Shown here piece by piece: positions 1 to 6,921 of a stretch of DNA of 12,283 nt; the first letter of the stretch is position 1, and every line of letters begins with the position of its first letter. The stretch is taken from positions 1-12,283 of the forward strand of contig JALVEA010000154.1 in NCBI GenBank assembly GCA_027008665.1, read 5' to 3'. The position numbers and the translations under genes were made by a program. This stretch comes from Thiotrichaceae bacterium. Its GTDB lineage: Bacteria; Pseudomonadota; Gammaproteobacteria; Thiotrichales; Thiotrichaceae. The notes under the pieces are model-generated. The model was not told the origin of the DNA. It ran no database searches and saw only the letters and a program-made list of their open reading frames with translations.

Positions 1-773
1 AATCGCTGTTTGACTTGACTATTATCAATTTTCCTTACAACTCGTGCGGAAATTATAACCGCAAGCATTGTCCCGACACTATGACTGACAATAATAACCT
101 CATCTTGCTTATTATTTTGCAAGACACTAAAAATTTGATCTGCAAAAAAATCCAAGCGTTGTTCTAATAATTTTATATCTCCTGCTGCCCAATGTGCAGT
201 AAAAGCATAGATTCGCAGTAGCCAAAAAACATTAATTCGATCACCAAAGATTTTAGCAAGATAGAGAACAGTGATAAAAACCAGTAGCCCAAATAACCAG
301 CTTAGGGCGGTTAACCCTAATACTGATAATAGCATAATACAAAGTGTACTAAATAGGATAGCGAGTAGCCCTGACAAGGTAATAAAAACAGCAGGGTATA
401 GACCTGTGATTGCAGGTGTACGCGATGTTTTGGCAACTCGTTTTAGCGTCCCTGTGCTGATATAGATCCAAGAGACAGTGATAAAATCAATAAAAATACC
501 TAAGAATGACCTTATCCAATGTTTGCGAATAATATCATCCCAACGTAAAAACTCGTATTGTGTGGTAACTTTTTGCCCTTGCTCTTGTGCTTCAATAGTC
601 CATGCTTGTGAGTATTGATTTTGTTTTTTTCTTGGGTGAATTTTAAGCTTTATACCATTAATTTTGGACTGTTTCTGAGCTTCTTCTTTAAATAGGCGAT
701 GATAAAAAGAAGCACCGCGCGGATCAAAGCCAGAGAGATAAAAAACATGACGACGTTGGATATTAGGTTTCAT
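1..773 (-). CDS. Membrane-embedded alpha/beta-hydrolase-like protein, partial (C-terminus off the left edge)
   Basis: An open minus-strand frame starts at ATG 773-771 and stays open to base 1, giving 257 residues. The N-terminus has FYLSGFDPRGASFYHRLF (residues 11-28), which looks like the first strand and oxyanion-type loop of a hydrolase. Hydrophobic segments lie at about 89-106 and 125-175, the latter long enough for two membrane helices. After them comes VIIVSHSVGTML with the likely nucleophile Ser232 in an S-H-S-V-G elbow; the family's usual first Gly is Ser here. The Asp and His of a triad would lie beyond the window edge. The start overlaps the rsmI stop as ATGA, so it is probably translated by coupling to rsmI; no good Shine-Dalgarno sequence precedes it. 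I recall similar uncharacterised proteins beginning YLSGFDPRGA, but no proven substrate. A lipase/esterase-like role is inference. Confidence 0.75.
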   Translation of the reverse strand, partial: MKPNIQRRHVFYLSGFDPRGASFYHRLFKEEAQKQSKINGIKLKIHPRKKQNQYSQAWTIEAQEQGQKVTTQYEFLRWDDIIRKHWIRSFLGIFIDFITVSWIYISTGTLKRVAKTSRTPAITGLYPAVFITLSGLLAILFSTLCIMLLSVLGLTALSWLFGLLVFITVLYLAKIFGDRINVFWLLRIYAFTAHWAAGDIKLLEQRLDFFADQIFSVLQNNKQDEVIIVSHSVGTMLAVIISARVVRKIDNSQVKQR

Positions 774-1639
774 TTTTTTTCTTTAACTGAAAGACCTTGC
801 TTATATAAGGCATTTTTATTTTTTCCTGTCAGTTTTGCGGCTATTTTGGCGGCCTGTTTGAGTGGTAATTCTTGCATTAATACCGATAGCACTTGATCTA
901 TACTGCTTTCAAAGCGTTCACTTTGTTGTTGCTTTGCTTTGGCTCCCGCAAGCATAATCACAAACTCACCTTTTTGATGCATTTTATCTTCTAACAACCA
1001 TTGGTGAAGTTGTTCTAACGTTCCAGAAAAAAATTCTTCGTATAATTTAGTCAGTTCACGCGCTAAGACAACTTTTCTATCCGCACCAAAAATAGATGAC
1101 ATCGTGACAACACAATGGACGATACGATGACTAGATTCATAATACACTTGTGTGTAAACACTTTCACTATTAGCAATTAAGGCCTGTTTTCTGCCTATTT
1201 CTTTTGCGGGCAAAAAACCTTCAAAAGAAAATTTATTGGTTGCTAAACCCGCCGCTGATAAGGCAGTAATAAGGGCGCTTGCTCCTGGAATGGGAATCAC
1301 TTTAAACTGCCTTTCACGCAATGCTTTTACTAAATGATAACCAGGGTCACTAATTAATGGAGTCCCTGCATCACTGACTAAAGCAATCTGTTCTCCATCT
1401 GTCAACCATTTAGCCACACTGTCAATCTTTTGCTGTTCATTATGCTCATGTAAGGCAATCAAGTTTTTCTTTATCCCTAAATGATTTAATAATTTTCGTG
1501 TATTACGGGTATCTTCTGCACAAATTCGATCAACCAATGACAGCGTTTCTCTCGCTCGTTGGGTGATATCAGCTAGATTTCCTATTGGTGTAGCAACGAT
1601 ATATAATACGCCCTTTTGCTCAGAAGCATTTTCTTGCAT
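770..1639 (-). CDS. rsmI: 16S rRNA (cytidine(1402)-2'-O)-methyltransferase RsmI
   Basis: The 289-residue protein is a full-length RsmI (YraL), which uses S-adenosylmethionine to methylate the ribose of C1402 in the decoding centre of 16S rRNA. Diagnostic blocks are seen in order: LYIVATPIGNLADIT (12-26), AEDTRNTRKLL (41-51), LVSDAGTPLISDPGY (87-101) and the IPIPGASA loop (115-122), typical of the tetrapyrrole-methylase-like fold. Residues after about 235 form the short C-terminal domain and end in a Lys-rich tail. The start at 1639 has only a weak GAG-type ribosome site about eight bases upstream, but places the conserved core at the usual distance. It is divergent from lpoA, as in E. coli. 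Its stop TGA shares two bases with the start of the downstream hydrolase gene, so the two are probably one transcript. Confidence 0.96.
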   Translation of the reverse strand: MQENASEQKGVLYIVATPIGNLADITQRARETLSLVDRICAEDTRNTRKLLNHLGIKKNLIALHEHNEQQKIDSVAKWLTDGEQIALVSDAGTPLISDPGYHLVKALRERQFKVIPIPGASALITALSAAGLATNKFSFEGFLPAKEIGRKQALIANSESVYTQVYYESSHRIVHCVVTMSSIFGADRKVVLARELTKLYEEFFSGTLEQLHQWLLEDKMHQKGEFVIMLAGAKAKQQQSERFESSIDQVLSVLMQELPLKQAAKIAAKLTGKNKNALYKQGLSVKEKK

Positions 1640-1693
1640 AGATTTTTCTCATTTGAAGTAATAGCTTAAACAGTGTTATATTTGAGAGGTACT

Positions 1694-1721
1694 TTGATAA
1701 AACATCAGCATCAACTATAAA
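1694..1721 (+). promoter_or_regulatory. Sigma70-like promoter for lpoA leader
   Basis: TTGATA (1694-1699) and TATAAA (1716-1721) are each one base from consensus and are separated by 16 bases. Transcription would begin near 1728, giving lpoA an untranslated leader of roughly 280 bases. No experimental start is known; the AT-rich context raises the chance of an accidental match. Confidence 0.5.
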
Positions 1722-1876
1722 AAAATAACAACAACATAGGGATAATATAAACCTATAATTAAGCGGAAACTGCATCATATTCAATAAAAGCGGCTAGCAA
1801 CTATAAGCTGGGACATGTGAAAATCATAGTCAGGAAGTTCCTAAACCCGTACCCTTTGATTCTGCTCGCACAATCT

Positions 1877-1915
1877 CTCAGGGAACTAACTCCTTGAGCG
1901 GAGTCAAAAGAGTTA
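1877..1915 (+). other. Mutually exclusive stem-loops in the lpoA leader
   Basis: Three pairings compete for the same bases. CTCAGGGA (1877-1884) pairs with TCCTTGAG (1891-1898) with one G-U. ACTCC (1889-1893) pairs with GGAGT (1900-1904). TAACTC (1887-1892) pairs with GAGTTA (1910-1915). Such overlap is what a switching leader would show, but short stems also arise by chance. No known riboswitch class was recognised. Confidence 0.3.
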
Positions 1916-1929
1916 CAGACAAATAGCTT

Positions 1930-1970
1930 ATTTTATAGCTATCCCACTTTAATATTGATAGCTATAAAAT
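1930..1970. repeat. Perfect 14-bp inverted repeat upstream of lpoA
   Basis: ATTTTATAGCTATC (1930-1943) is repeated inverted as GATAGCTATAAAAT (1957-1970) around a 13-base spacer. Each arm contains the self-complementary octamer ATAGCTAT. It ends 40 bases before the lpoA start codon. Neither side is followed by a run of T, so it does not look like an intrinsic terminator. It may be a protein-binding dyad or a stem in the leader RNA. Confidence 0.6.
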
Positions 1971-2010
1971 CCAGTCAAAAATACCACCTGTAAAATGGGG
2001 CACAACAAAA

Positions 2011-3882
2011 ATGAAACTTTCTTACCACATATCCATTGCTACCATGATCGTCACACTCGGCATCTGTGGTGGTACAACAGCTATTGCATCCCCTCTGAAT
2101 CAAGCAAATAATAACAGACTTCCCGCAGGGGCAGAGGTGCTACGAGCAAATGATTTATTAAACCGAGGGCAACATCGTGAAGCAGCTAAAGCCTATTTTA
2201 ATGCTGCACAGATATACAGCTCATCCGATAGAGACCGCCTGATTCTTCAAGCAGCAGAGTTAGCGGTGATGATTTCTGATCGTGCATTAACGGATATTTA
2301 TCTTTCTGCCTTAAGCCGCCACCTCAATTCAGAAAATCTAATACGTTATCGTTACATTCAAGGACAATTAGCACTTTTAGATGCCCAATATAAGGAAGCA
2401 CTGCGTCTACTTCCTAAAAATATAACGGGTGTCCCTGAGGGTTTGCAACAAAAGATTTTTACTGCGCGGATGCGTGCGGCTCAATCGAGTGGCGATCCAA
2501 TTATATTGGCGACTGAATTAATACTGCAAGAGTTCAAACTTAAACAACCCTATTTGGTGAAATTAAATCATGACAGAATCTGGAATCAAATAAATCGCCT
2601 CTCTGAAACAAACCTTGATAAGGCTAGAAACAATGTGACCCACCCGACGCTACGTGGCTGGCTTGATCTGAATTATCTGCAACGCATTTCCTCCACTGAT
2701 TCGGCTCAACTTAATCGTAATATTAGTAAATGGCAACGTAATTTTCCACGTCATCCTGCCAATGAGCGTGCCAATAAAATGTTCAGGAAGACCACAGTCA
2801 TTCCTTATCGCCCAACCGTTTCAGAGCCTGTAAAACCTATTCCAATGCCCGTTATTAAAGAAGCGGAAATAACAAAACCAATCAATCCTAATAAGCCTAT
2901 ATTGGGTGGAGTAACACCTCCATTACCAAGGACTATTAAACGTGTTGCTATTATTTTGCCACTAACAGGATCACTGAGTTCAATAGGACAATCATTACTT
3001 AGTGGCATAAAAAAAGCACAAAGAGATCATGCTTCCAATATACATATGAGAATTTATGACTCCAATAGCGATAATATTAATGCGGTCTATGGTAAAGCCA
3101 TTAGTGATGGCAAAATAGACTTTGTTATTGGTCCTTTTAGTAAAGATAAAATCGCACAACTGAGTCAAACCCCTAGTTTACCTGTAAATACCCTTGGTTT
3201 AAATTATATAGGTCGCTTAAAAGCGGCAACAGGACTGTATCAATTTGGCTTACTCCCTGAAGATGAAACCCTTCAAGTGGCACGAAAAATGTTAAACAAA
3301 GGACATAAAAGAATTGCCATTGTCGTGCCTGATTCTAGCTGGGGGCGACGTTTACGCAACAGCTTTACTAATGCTTTCACGCGCAATGGAGGTAAGGCTA
3401 TTATCACTATTAACTACTCTAAAAAGGGCACAACTTACAATGATATCAAGAAAGCTTTACTAAAAAAGAAAGACAAGATTGATGCCATTTTTCTTGCAGC
3501 ATCTCCCTCACAAGCCCGTGCTATTCAACCCCTGCTTTATCAGGGCGAGCTTAAAAGCATTCCTGTTTACGCCACTTCACATATTTATTCAGGCTTAGCT
3601 AATCAATATCGTAATATTAAGCTAGAAGGTATTCGTTATACTGAAATCCCATGGATTTTAGAAGTCAGCAAAAAAGGCTTACCACAAGATTCCAAATTCC
3701 CACGCTTACGTGCATTAGGAATGGATGCGCTCATGGTCGCTAAAGGTATGACAACTATTGTAACAGGGTCTGCACTTAATGGCAGAACGGGGCAGATTCA
3801 AATTGGTCCTGATAGGGTCTTACACCGACAATTAAAGTGGGCTAAATTTAATGGTGGCTCACCGATTGGGCTTTCTGAGTAA
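2011..3882 (+). CDS. lpoA: Penicillin-binding protein activator LpoA (LppC family)
   Basis: The 623-residue protein matches LpoA (YraM), which in gammaproteobacteria sits on the inner face of the outer membrane and stimulates the peptidoglycan synthase PBP1A. A signal peptide covers about residues 1-26. An alpha-helical, TPR-like N-terminal domain spans roughly 28-260 (AEVLRANDLLNRGQHREAAK near its start), then a Pro-rich linker at about 262-309, then the C-terminal LppC domain with a periplasmic-binding-protein fold from 310 (KRVAIILPLTGSLSSIGQ). Near the end, LRALGMDALMVA and GRTGQIQIGPDRVLHRQLKW are typical. The lipobox is unusual: LGIC at 16-19 has Ile at -1, and a signal peptidase I site AIA|S occurs at 24-27. 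The ribosome site is weak (GGGG, 1997-2000, ten bases from ATG). yraN follows after 73 bases, the usual partner order. Confidence 0.92.
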   Translation: MKLSYHISIATMIVTLGICGGTTAIASPLNQANNNRLPAGAEVLRANDLLNRGQHREAAKAYFNAAQIYSSSDRDRLILQAAELAVMISDRALTDIYLSALSRHLNSENLIRYRYIQGQLALLDAQYKEALRLLPKNITGVPEGLQQKIFTARMRAAQSSGDPIILATELILQEFKLKQPYLVKLNHDRIWNQINRLSETNLDKARNNVTHPTLRGWLDLNYLQRISSTDSAQLNRNISKWQRNFPRHPANERANKMFRKTTVIPYRPTVSEPVKPIPMPVIKEAEITKPINPNKPILGGVTPPLPRTIKRVAIILPLTGSLSSIGQSLLSGIKKAQRDHASNIHMRIYDSNSDNINAVYGKAISDGKIDFVIGPFSKDKIAQLSQTPSLPVNTLGLNYIGRLKAATGLYQFGLLPEDETLQVARKMLNKGHKRIAIVVPDSSWGRRLRNSFTNAFTRNGGKAIITINYSKKGTTYNDIKKALLKKKDKIDAIFLAASPSQARAIQPLLYQGELKSIPVYATSHIYSGLANQYRNIKLEGIRYTEIPWILEVSKKGLPQDSKFPRLRALGMDALMVAKGMTTIVTGSALNGRTGQIQIGPDRVLHRQLKWAKFNGGSPIGLSE

Positions 3883-3889
3883 CTTATAT

Positions 3890-3938
3890 CTAAATCCGTA
3901 AGGCTGGCACGACATAATCGTCAGTCTTATGGATTTAG
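3890..3938 (+). other. Long imperfect hairpin between lpoA and yraN
   Basis: CTAAATCCGTAAGGCTG (3890-3906) pairs with CAGTCTTATGGATTTAG (3922-3938): 17 pairs, of which two (3898/3930, 3903/3925) are G-U in plus-sense RNA. The apical part can form a further ACGA/TCGT stem (3909-3912 with 3918-3921). It begins seven bases after the lpoA stop and ends 17 bases before yraN. The following TTTAAAG is a poor U tract, so full termination is unlikely. Attenuation or mRNA stabilisation is inferred. Confidence 0.6.
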
Positions 3939-3955
3939 TTTAAAGATTATAAAAT

Positions 3956-4348
3956 ATGAAATTTTCAATAACTAAAAATAAAAAAAAGCGCATCAAAGAC
4001 AATAAAAACAAAGGTTTAGAAGCAGAGAAACTTGCCTGTGATTATTTGCAAGCAGCAGGTTTGCAACTTCTTGAGCCTAATTTTTTTAGTCGGTGCGGTG
4101 AGATTGATCTCATTATGCAAGAGAATGACACTCTTGTTTTTGTTGAAGTGCGCTACCGTAAAAATCGCAATTTTGGTGGGGCCGCAGCGAGTGTCACTTT
4201 TGCTAAGCAACAACGTATTATTAAAACAGCACTGTATTATCAACAGCAAAATCGATTACAAAATACAATGCGCTTTGATGTTATTGCTATTGAAGGTGAT
4301 AATCTAGCCCAAATTAAATGGATTAAAAATGCATTTTTTGGTGGTTAA
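3956..4348 (+). CDS. yraN: UPF0102 family protein YraN
   Basis: The 130-residue protein belongs to the UPF0102/YraN family, small proteins with a restriction-endonuclease-like fold whose cellular role is not firmly established. The family core is seen as KGLEAEKLACDYLQAAGLQ (19-37), the acidic motif CGEIDLIM (47-54), FVEVRYR (62-68) and GGAAASVTFAKQQRI, followed by MRFDVIAIE. The E-D-E constellation (Glu49, Asp51, Glu64) matches that of the nuclease-like fold. The N-terminus carries an extra Lys/Arg-rich stretch (7-19) before the core. The start is the only ATG that keeps the complete core; its ribosome site is weak (AAAG about ten bases upstream). It lies behind lpoA as in E. coli, but the usual next genes diaA and dolP are absent here. 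Confidence 0.92.
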   Translation: MKFSITKNKKKRIKDNKNKGLEAEKLACDYLQAAGLQLLEPNFFSRCGEIDLIMQENDTLVFVEVRYRKNRNFGGAAASVTFAKQQRIIKTALYYQQQNRLQNTMRFDVIAIEGDNLAQIKWIKNAFFGG

Positions 4349-4615
4349 AAGTACCCAATAAACGATTAAGAATACCCCTATAAAATATTTCAATGAAAAT
4401 AGCTAAAAGTACGTCTTATCAAGCTTTTCAGCCTATTAACTAGTCTTTAAATTCAGCAAATATTAAGCATATCCCGAAATAGAGATTGCTCCTTTTTAAA
4501 TTCTAATACAGAATACATTGCTCATTTCTCTCAATATTAAATATCACTAAATATCGCTGCTAGGGAAAATCATTGATATTTGTCAGGGATACTCTGAATT
4601 AAGTAGAGGGTCATC

Positions 4616-4650
4616 ATTAATCTAACAAGATTTGCGAAAGCTAGATTAAT
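4616..4650. promoter_or_regulatory. Nested dyads, possible regulator site upstream of tkt
   Basis: ATTAATCTA (4616-4624) and TAGATTAAT (4642-4650) form a perfect 9-bp inverted repeat with a 17-base spacer. Inside it AATCT (4619-4623) also pairs with a nearer AGATT (4628-4632) across four bases. Two half-sites plus an additional one in the same 35 bases resemble operators of LysR-type regulators such as CbbR, but no regulator gene is present to support a name. Confidence 0.35.
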
Positions 4651-4737
4651 CACATTCACCTACTTTGATTCCTGCTAGAAAGGTGTAATAACAGAATTAT
4701 GAGGTCATACCTATTTGTACTTTGCCACCTATTGAAT

Positions 4738-4768
4738 TTGACATCGATTCGGGCTGCTTCGATATCAC
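4738..4768 (+). promoter_or_regulatory. Candidate promoter for tkt
   Basis: A perfect -35 box TTGACA is at 4738-4743. The -10 region is poor: GATATC (4761-4766) at 17 bases, or TATCAC (4763-4768) at 19 bases. An imperfect dyad GACATCGA / TCGATATC (4740-4747 and 4759-4766, one mismatch) occupies the spacer, where a regulator could sit. The leader to tkt would be about 95 bases. Confidence 0.35.
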
Positions 4769-4866
4769 ATTACCAACTACAATTATTAGGGTAACAAAAA
4801 CCATTGCAGAGACAATCATCACTTATCATACAATTGAATCTATAAACTCTTTAAGGAGATTTTTAA

Positions 4867-6876
4867 ATGTCTAATCGTAGCCAATTGGCCAACGCTATTC
4901 GCGCATTAACCATGGATGCTGTCCAAATTCCTAATTCTGGTCATCCAGGCGCGCCAATGGGAATGGCGGATATCGCTGAAGTTCTTTACAACGATTTTAT
5001 GAAACACAATCCAACTAACCCTAATTGGGCTGACCGTGACCGCTTTATCATGTCTAATGGTCATGGTTCAATGTTACCTTACTCTGTGTTGCATTTAACG
5101 GGTTATGATTTATCAATTGAAGATCTTAAAAGCTTCCGTAAGTTGCACTCTAAGACTCCAGGTCACCCTGAGTATGGTTATGCACCGGGCATCGAGACAA
5201 CCACGGGGCCACTAGGTCAAGGTATCACTAACGCGGTTGGTTTTGCACTAGCTGAAAAAGTCATGGCGGCCCAGTTCAATAAAGATGGTCATGAAATCGT
5301 AGACCATAAGACTTATGTCTTCTTAGGCGATGGTTGTTTAATGGAAGGTGTTTCTCAAGAGGCTATTTCTCTTGCAGGTTCTTTTGGACTTAGCAAACTG
5401 ATCTGTTTCTACGACGATAATAATATTTCTATTGATGGCAATGTTGATGGTTGGTTTAGTGATAATACGCCAATGCGCTTTGAAGCTTCTAACTGGCATG
5501 TACAATCTATCGATGGTCACGATCCAGAGGCAATTAAAGCGGCAACGGAAGCGGCCATTGCATCGGATAAGCCTTCTTTGATTTGTTGTAAGACAATTAT
5601 CGGTAAGGGTATTGGAACAGCAGGTGAGAAGAAAGAAGGTGGACACAATATCCACGGTGAAGCACTCGGCGAAGCCGCACTTGCTGATGCACGTAAAAAT
5701 ATGGGCTGGGATTATGCACCTTTTGAAATTCCTGAGGATATTTATGCAGGCTGGGATGCAAAAGAAGCAGGAAAAGCCGCAGAAGCCGCATGGGATGAGA
5801 AATTCGCAGCTTATGCTGCCGCCTTCCCAGCAGAAGCAGCAGAGTTTACACGTCGTATGGCGGGTGATCTTCCAGCTAACTTCGAAGAAGAAGCACAAAA
5901 AGTTATCGCAGCCACTAATGCAGCAGAAGAGTCTCCAGCAACACGGGTTGCATCAAAAGGCGCTCTAAATGGTTTTGCTCCACTACTTCCTGAGTTTTTA
6001 GGTGGTTCAGCTGACCTTTCCCCATCAAACAATACCTTCAATGACAAGTCGGTTCGTATTAATGACGACCACGGTTCAGCAGAGATGAATTTTGCAGGCA
6101 ACTATATCTCTTACGGTGTGCGTGAGTTTGGTATGTCAGCGATTATGAATGGCGTTACCTTGCACGGTGGTTTAATGCCTTACGGTGCTACGTTCTTAAT
6201 GTTCTCTGAGTATGCGCGTAATGCACTACGCATGGCTGCTCTAATGAAGATTCGTACTATCTTCGTTTATACCCATGACTCTATTGGTCTTGGTGAAGAT
6301 GGTCCAACGCATCAGTGTGTTGAGCAAATCCCTACACTGCGTATGATTCCAAATATGGCTGTGTGGAGACCTTGCGATACGGTTGAAACGGTTGTGGCAT
6401 GGAAAGATGCTATTCAAAATGATAAGCGTCCCTCTACATTAGTTTTTTCTCGTCAAAACCTTCCATTCCAAAAACGTGATGAGGCGACCATTGCAAATAT
6501 TGCTAAAGGCGGTTACATCCTTAAAGACACTGATGGAACGCCAGACGTTATTGTGATAGCAACAGGTTCTGAGGTTCATCTTGCGATGGAGGCGGCTGAA
6601 GCTTCTGATAAAAAAGTACGTGTTGTTTCAATGCCTTCGGTTGAAGTATTTGAAGCACAAGATGATGCTTATAAAGAGTCTGTTCTTCCTGCGGCTGTCA
6701 GTGCCCGTGTTGCGGTTGAAGCTGCCATTATGGATGGCTGGTGGAAATACGTTGGCACCAACGGCAAAGTGATTGGAATGACAACCTTCGGCGAGTCAGC
6801 ACCTGCACCAGAGCTATTTGAATACTTTGGTATTACAACAGAAGCAGTAAGCAAAGCGATTAACGAAGTCGCTTAA
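4867..6876 (+). CDS. tkt: Transketolase
   Basis: The 669-residue protein is a full-length thiamine-diphosphate transketolase (E. coli form 663). It moves two-carbon ketol units between sugar phosphates in the cytoplasmic pentose phosphate and Calvin pathways. Conserved residues fall at the E. coli positions: His26 in SGHPGAPMGMAD, His66 in SNGHGSM, His100 in TPGHPEYG, and the cofactor motif G154-D155-G156 ending in N185-N186. The pyrimidine-binding half has NYISYGVREFGM with the catalytic Glu, and HDSIGLGEDGPTHQ with the substrate-contacting His. Residues about 300-340, joining the two domains, are rich in Ala and Glu. The start is fixed by AAGGAG (4853-4858) eight bases ahead. It heads the carbon-metabolism block; two hairpins directly follow the stop, and gap starts 140 bases downstream. 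The gene fits a CbbT role equally well. Confidence 0.97.
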   Translation: MSNRSQLANAIRALTMDAVQIPNSGHPGAPMGMADIAEVLYNDFMKHNPTNPNWADRDRFIMSNGHGSMLPYSVLHLTGYDLSIEDLKSFRKLHSKTPGHPEYGYAPGIETTTGPLGQGITNAVGFALAEKVMAAQFNKDGHEIVDHKTYVFLGDGCLMEGVSQEAISLAGSFGLSKLICFYDDNNISIDGNVDGWFSDNTPMRFEASNWHVQSIDGHDPEAIKAATEAAIASDKPSLICCKTIIGKGIGTAGEKKEGGHNIHGEALGEAALADARKNMGWDYAPFEIPEDIYAGWDAKEAGKAAEAAWDEKFAAYAAAFPAEAAEFTRRMAGDLPANFEEEAQKVIAATNAAEESPATRVASKGALNGFAPLLPEFLGGSADLSPSNNTFNDKSVRINDDHGSAEMNFAGNYISYGVREFGMSAIMNGVTLHGGLMPYGATFLMFSEYARNALRMAALMKIRTIFVYTHDSIGLGEDGPTHQCVEQIPTLRMIPNMAVWRPCDTVETVVAWKDAIQNDKRPSTLVFSRQNLPFQKRDEATIANIAKGGYILKDTDGTPDVIVIATGSEVHLAMEAAEASDKKVRVVSMPSVEVFEAQDDAYKESVLPAAVSARVAVEAAIMDGWWKYVGTNGKVIGMTTFGESAPAPELFEYFGITTEAVSKAINEVA

Positions 6877-6888
6877 TTTAATTCAAAT

Positions 6889-6916
6889 CCTCCTCCCTTT
6901 ATCGTTGGGCAGGAGG
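6889..6916 (+). terminator. First hairpin after tkt
   Basis: CCTCCTCCC (6889-6897) pairs with GGGCAGGAGG (6907-6916) with a single bulged C, giving a GC-rich stem. It lacks a T run of its own and stands just before a complete terminator, so it may stabilise the tkt 3' end or assist termination. TTTATCGTT occurs both in its loop (6898-6906) and just after it (6917-6925). Confidence 0.5.
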
Positions 6917-6921
6917 TTTAT

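Larger units (their letters stand above)
1640..2010. other. Divergent intergenic region rsmI | lpoA (371 bases)
   Basis: No credible coding frame was seen. The plus strand carries a sigma70-like promoter (1694-1721), a second TATAAT at 1754-1759 without a matching -35 box, a set of mutually exclusive short stems (1877-1915) and a perfect 14-bp inverted repeat (1930-1970). On the minus strand TATAAC (1680-1675) could serve rsmI as a -10 box, but no fitting -35 box was seen. I looked for the conserved core of RNase P RNA, which lies near this locus in some gammaproteobacteria, and did not find it. Confidence 0.7.
4349..4866. other. Intergenic region yraN - tkt (518 bases)
   Basis: No credible gene was seen on either strand: frames are short, interrupted and without conserved-looking protein. 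The region holds an almost exact tandem pair (TAAATATCAC TAAATATCGC, 4538-4557), an overlapping dyad set at 4616-4650, a perfect TTGACA at 4738-4743 with a dyad across its spacer, and the tkt ribosome site AAGGAG (4853-4858). No clear terminator for yraN was found. The likely job is control of the downstream metabolic cluster. Confidence 0.65.

Noticed and set aside
271..465. Plus-strand open frame of 64 residues near the left edge
   Set aside because: It is antisense to the hydrolase-like gene, which has a start coupled to rsmI, membrane segments and a nucleophile elbow; the plus frame has no such support.
1832..1844. The 13-mer AGGAAGTTCCTAA occurs here and again at 9394-9406
   Set aside because: About one 13-base match is expected by chance in a window of this size, the similarity does not extend on either side, and the contexts differ.
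1728..1929. Possible RNase P, 6S or signal recognition particle RNA in the rsmI-lpoA gap
   Set aside because: None of the conserved cores of these RNAs that I know could be found; only short local stems are present.
5338..5898. Long open frame antisense to tkt (186 residues), and similar antisense frames in gap, pgk, yraN and fba
   Set aside because: They lie wholly within clearly conserved genes, encode Cys/Phe- or Ser-rich protein without recognisable motifs, and have no ribosome sites; they are side effects of the codon use of the real genes.
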